Assembly: GCF_003202035.1 (NCBI RefSeq)
Contig: NZ_QJKC01000026.1
Span: 1-41,971 of the forward strand
Source: Aquitalea magnusonii
GTDB taxonomy: Bacteria > Pseudomonadota > Gammaproteobacteria > Burkholderiales > Chromobacteriaceae
Length of the DNA stretch: 41,971 nucleotides
Reading direction: 5' to 3'
Numbering within the stretch: the first letter of the stretch is position 1; the number at the start of each line of letters is the position of its first letter. The translations under genes and the position numbers were made by a program. Below the pieces are notes generated by a model, which saw nothing but the letters and a program-made list of their open reading frames with translations, was not told the DNA's origin and ran no database searches. Below are positions 41,749 to 41,971 of the stretch, piece by piece.

Positions 41749-41971
41749 ATGATCAACACTCCCGCCCCCCTGGCAGACGCAGCACTACTGGCCTGCCACG
41801 AATGCGACCTGCTGCAGACCGCCCCCGCCGCGGCCGGGCAAGCCGTCTGCTGCTGCCGCTGCGGCTGCCAGCTGCTGCCCCGCCCCGGCTATCCCCCCGC
41901 CACCTCCCTGCCACTGGTGCTGGCCGGACTGCTGGTCTTTATCCTGGCCAATGTCTTTCCCGTGGTCGGCC
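41749..41971 (+). CDS. PqiA-like protein, 5' part only
   Basis: The gene runs off the window; 74 residues are visible. The start shows C-H-E-C-D-L-L and C-C-R-C-G-C-Q-L-L, the paired zinc-ribbon-like cysteines of the PqiA family, followed by the first membrane helix (L-P-L-V-L-A-G-L-L-V-F-I-L-A-N-V-F-P). PqiA/YebS proteins belong to lipid-trafficking systems that work with MCE-domain partners (PqiB/YebT) across the envelope. The expected partner gene would lie just beyond the window. The start is the first ATG, 6 bp after the Cdd1 gene; no strong ribosome binding site is seen. Confidence 0.85.
   Translation, partial: MINTPAPLADAALLACHECDLLQTAPAAAGQAVCCCRCGCQLLPRPGYPPATSLPLVLAGLLVFILANVFPVVG

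Noticed and set aside
1-41971. CRISPR arrays, transposases, integrases, rRNA and tRNA genes
   Set aside because: Looked for on both strands; no regularly spaced repeats, no transposase or integrase motifs and no RNA gene could be supported.

Overview
The window is about 42 kb of GC-rich chromosome, densely packed with genes. It most likely comes from a betaproteobacterium of the order Neisseriales, family Chromobacteriaceae (Chromobacterium/Aquitalea-like). That placement is an inference from protein flavour and gene combinations: a pga operon, a kynurenine cluster with an Lrp-type regulator, LysP, AcpH/HutD, a stand-alone IF-1 and DUF294/exonuclease pair. No rRNA, tRNA, CRISPR array, transposase or complete mobile element is visible.

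Layout. 1-821 is gene-free and holds at least three perfect hairpins. It is followed by a lone BRO-N-like gene (822-1523). 1.6-5.9 kb is a run of single genes: chalcone-isomerase-like secreted protein, nu-class GST, YeaQ-type membrane protein, parvulin PPIase, and a ferric-reductase-like flavocytochrome with a Fur-box-like site upstream. 5.9-14.1 kb holds a GGDEF diguanylate cyclase, coaBC-dut, radC, two small uncharacterised proteins, a DEDDh exonuclease co-transcribed with a CBS/DUF294 nucleotidyltransferase, and a YafJ-type amidotransferase. 14.3-20.5 kb is a complete pgaABCD operon for poly-N-acetylglucosamine, behind a very AT-rich promoter.

20.5-22.9 kb is a divergent MocR regulator/LysE exporter pair sharing a palindromic operator, then gltX. 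24.4-28.4 kb is a kynurenine-catabolism cluster: kynB-kynU-permease on the minus strand with a divergent Lrp/AsnC regulator. It has no kynA. 28.6-31 kb holds a nitronate-monooxygenase-like flavoprotein with a cysteine-rich tail and a yecD-arfB pair. 31-33 kb has a REC-EAL phosphodiesterase and a second-copy-type IF-1 behind a near-consensus promoter. 33.5-38.4 kb has lysP, marC, a hutD-acpH pair and the iron alcohol dehydrogenase yiaY. 38.5-42 kb holds a LysR/TauE-type transporter divergent pair with overlapping palindromes, a glycine-zipper His-rich protein, a DUF2249 protein, a Cdd1-type HhH protein and the start of a PqiA-like protein that runs off the window.

How the parts connect. The diguanylate cyclase, the REC-EAL phosphodiesterase and the PNAG synthase together suggest c-di-GMP control of biofilm matrix, although nothing in the sequence links them directly. 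The amino-acid genes (lysP, LysE exporter, kyn cluster permease) each sit beside a dedicated regulator or operator-like palindrome. Most genes are ordinary core or accessory housekeeping genes. I found no clear defence or novel multi-gene system; the less usual points are listed as findings.
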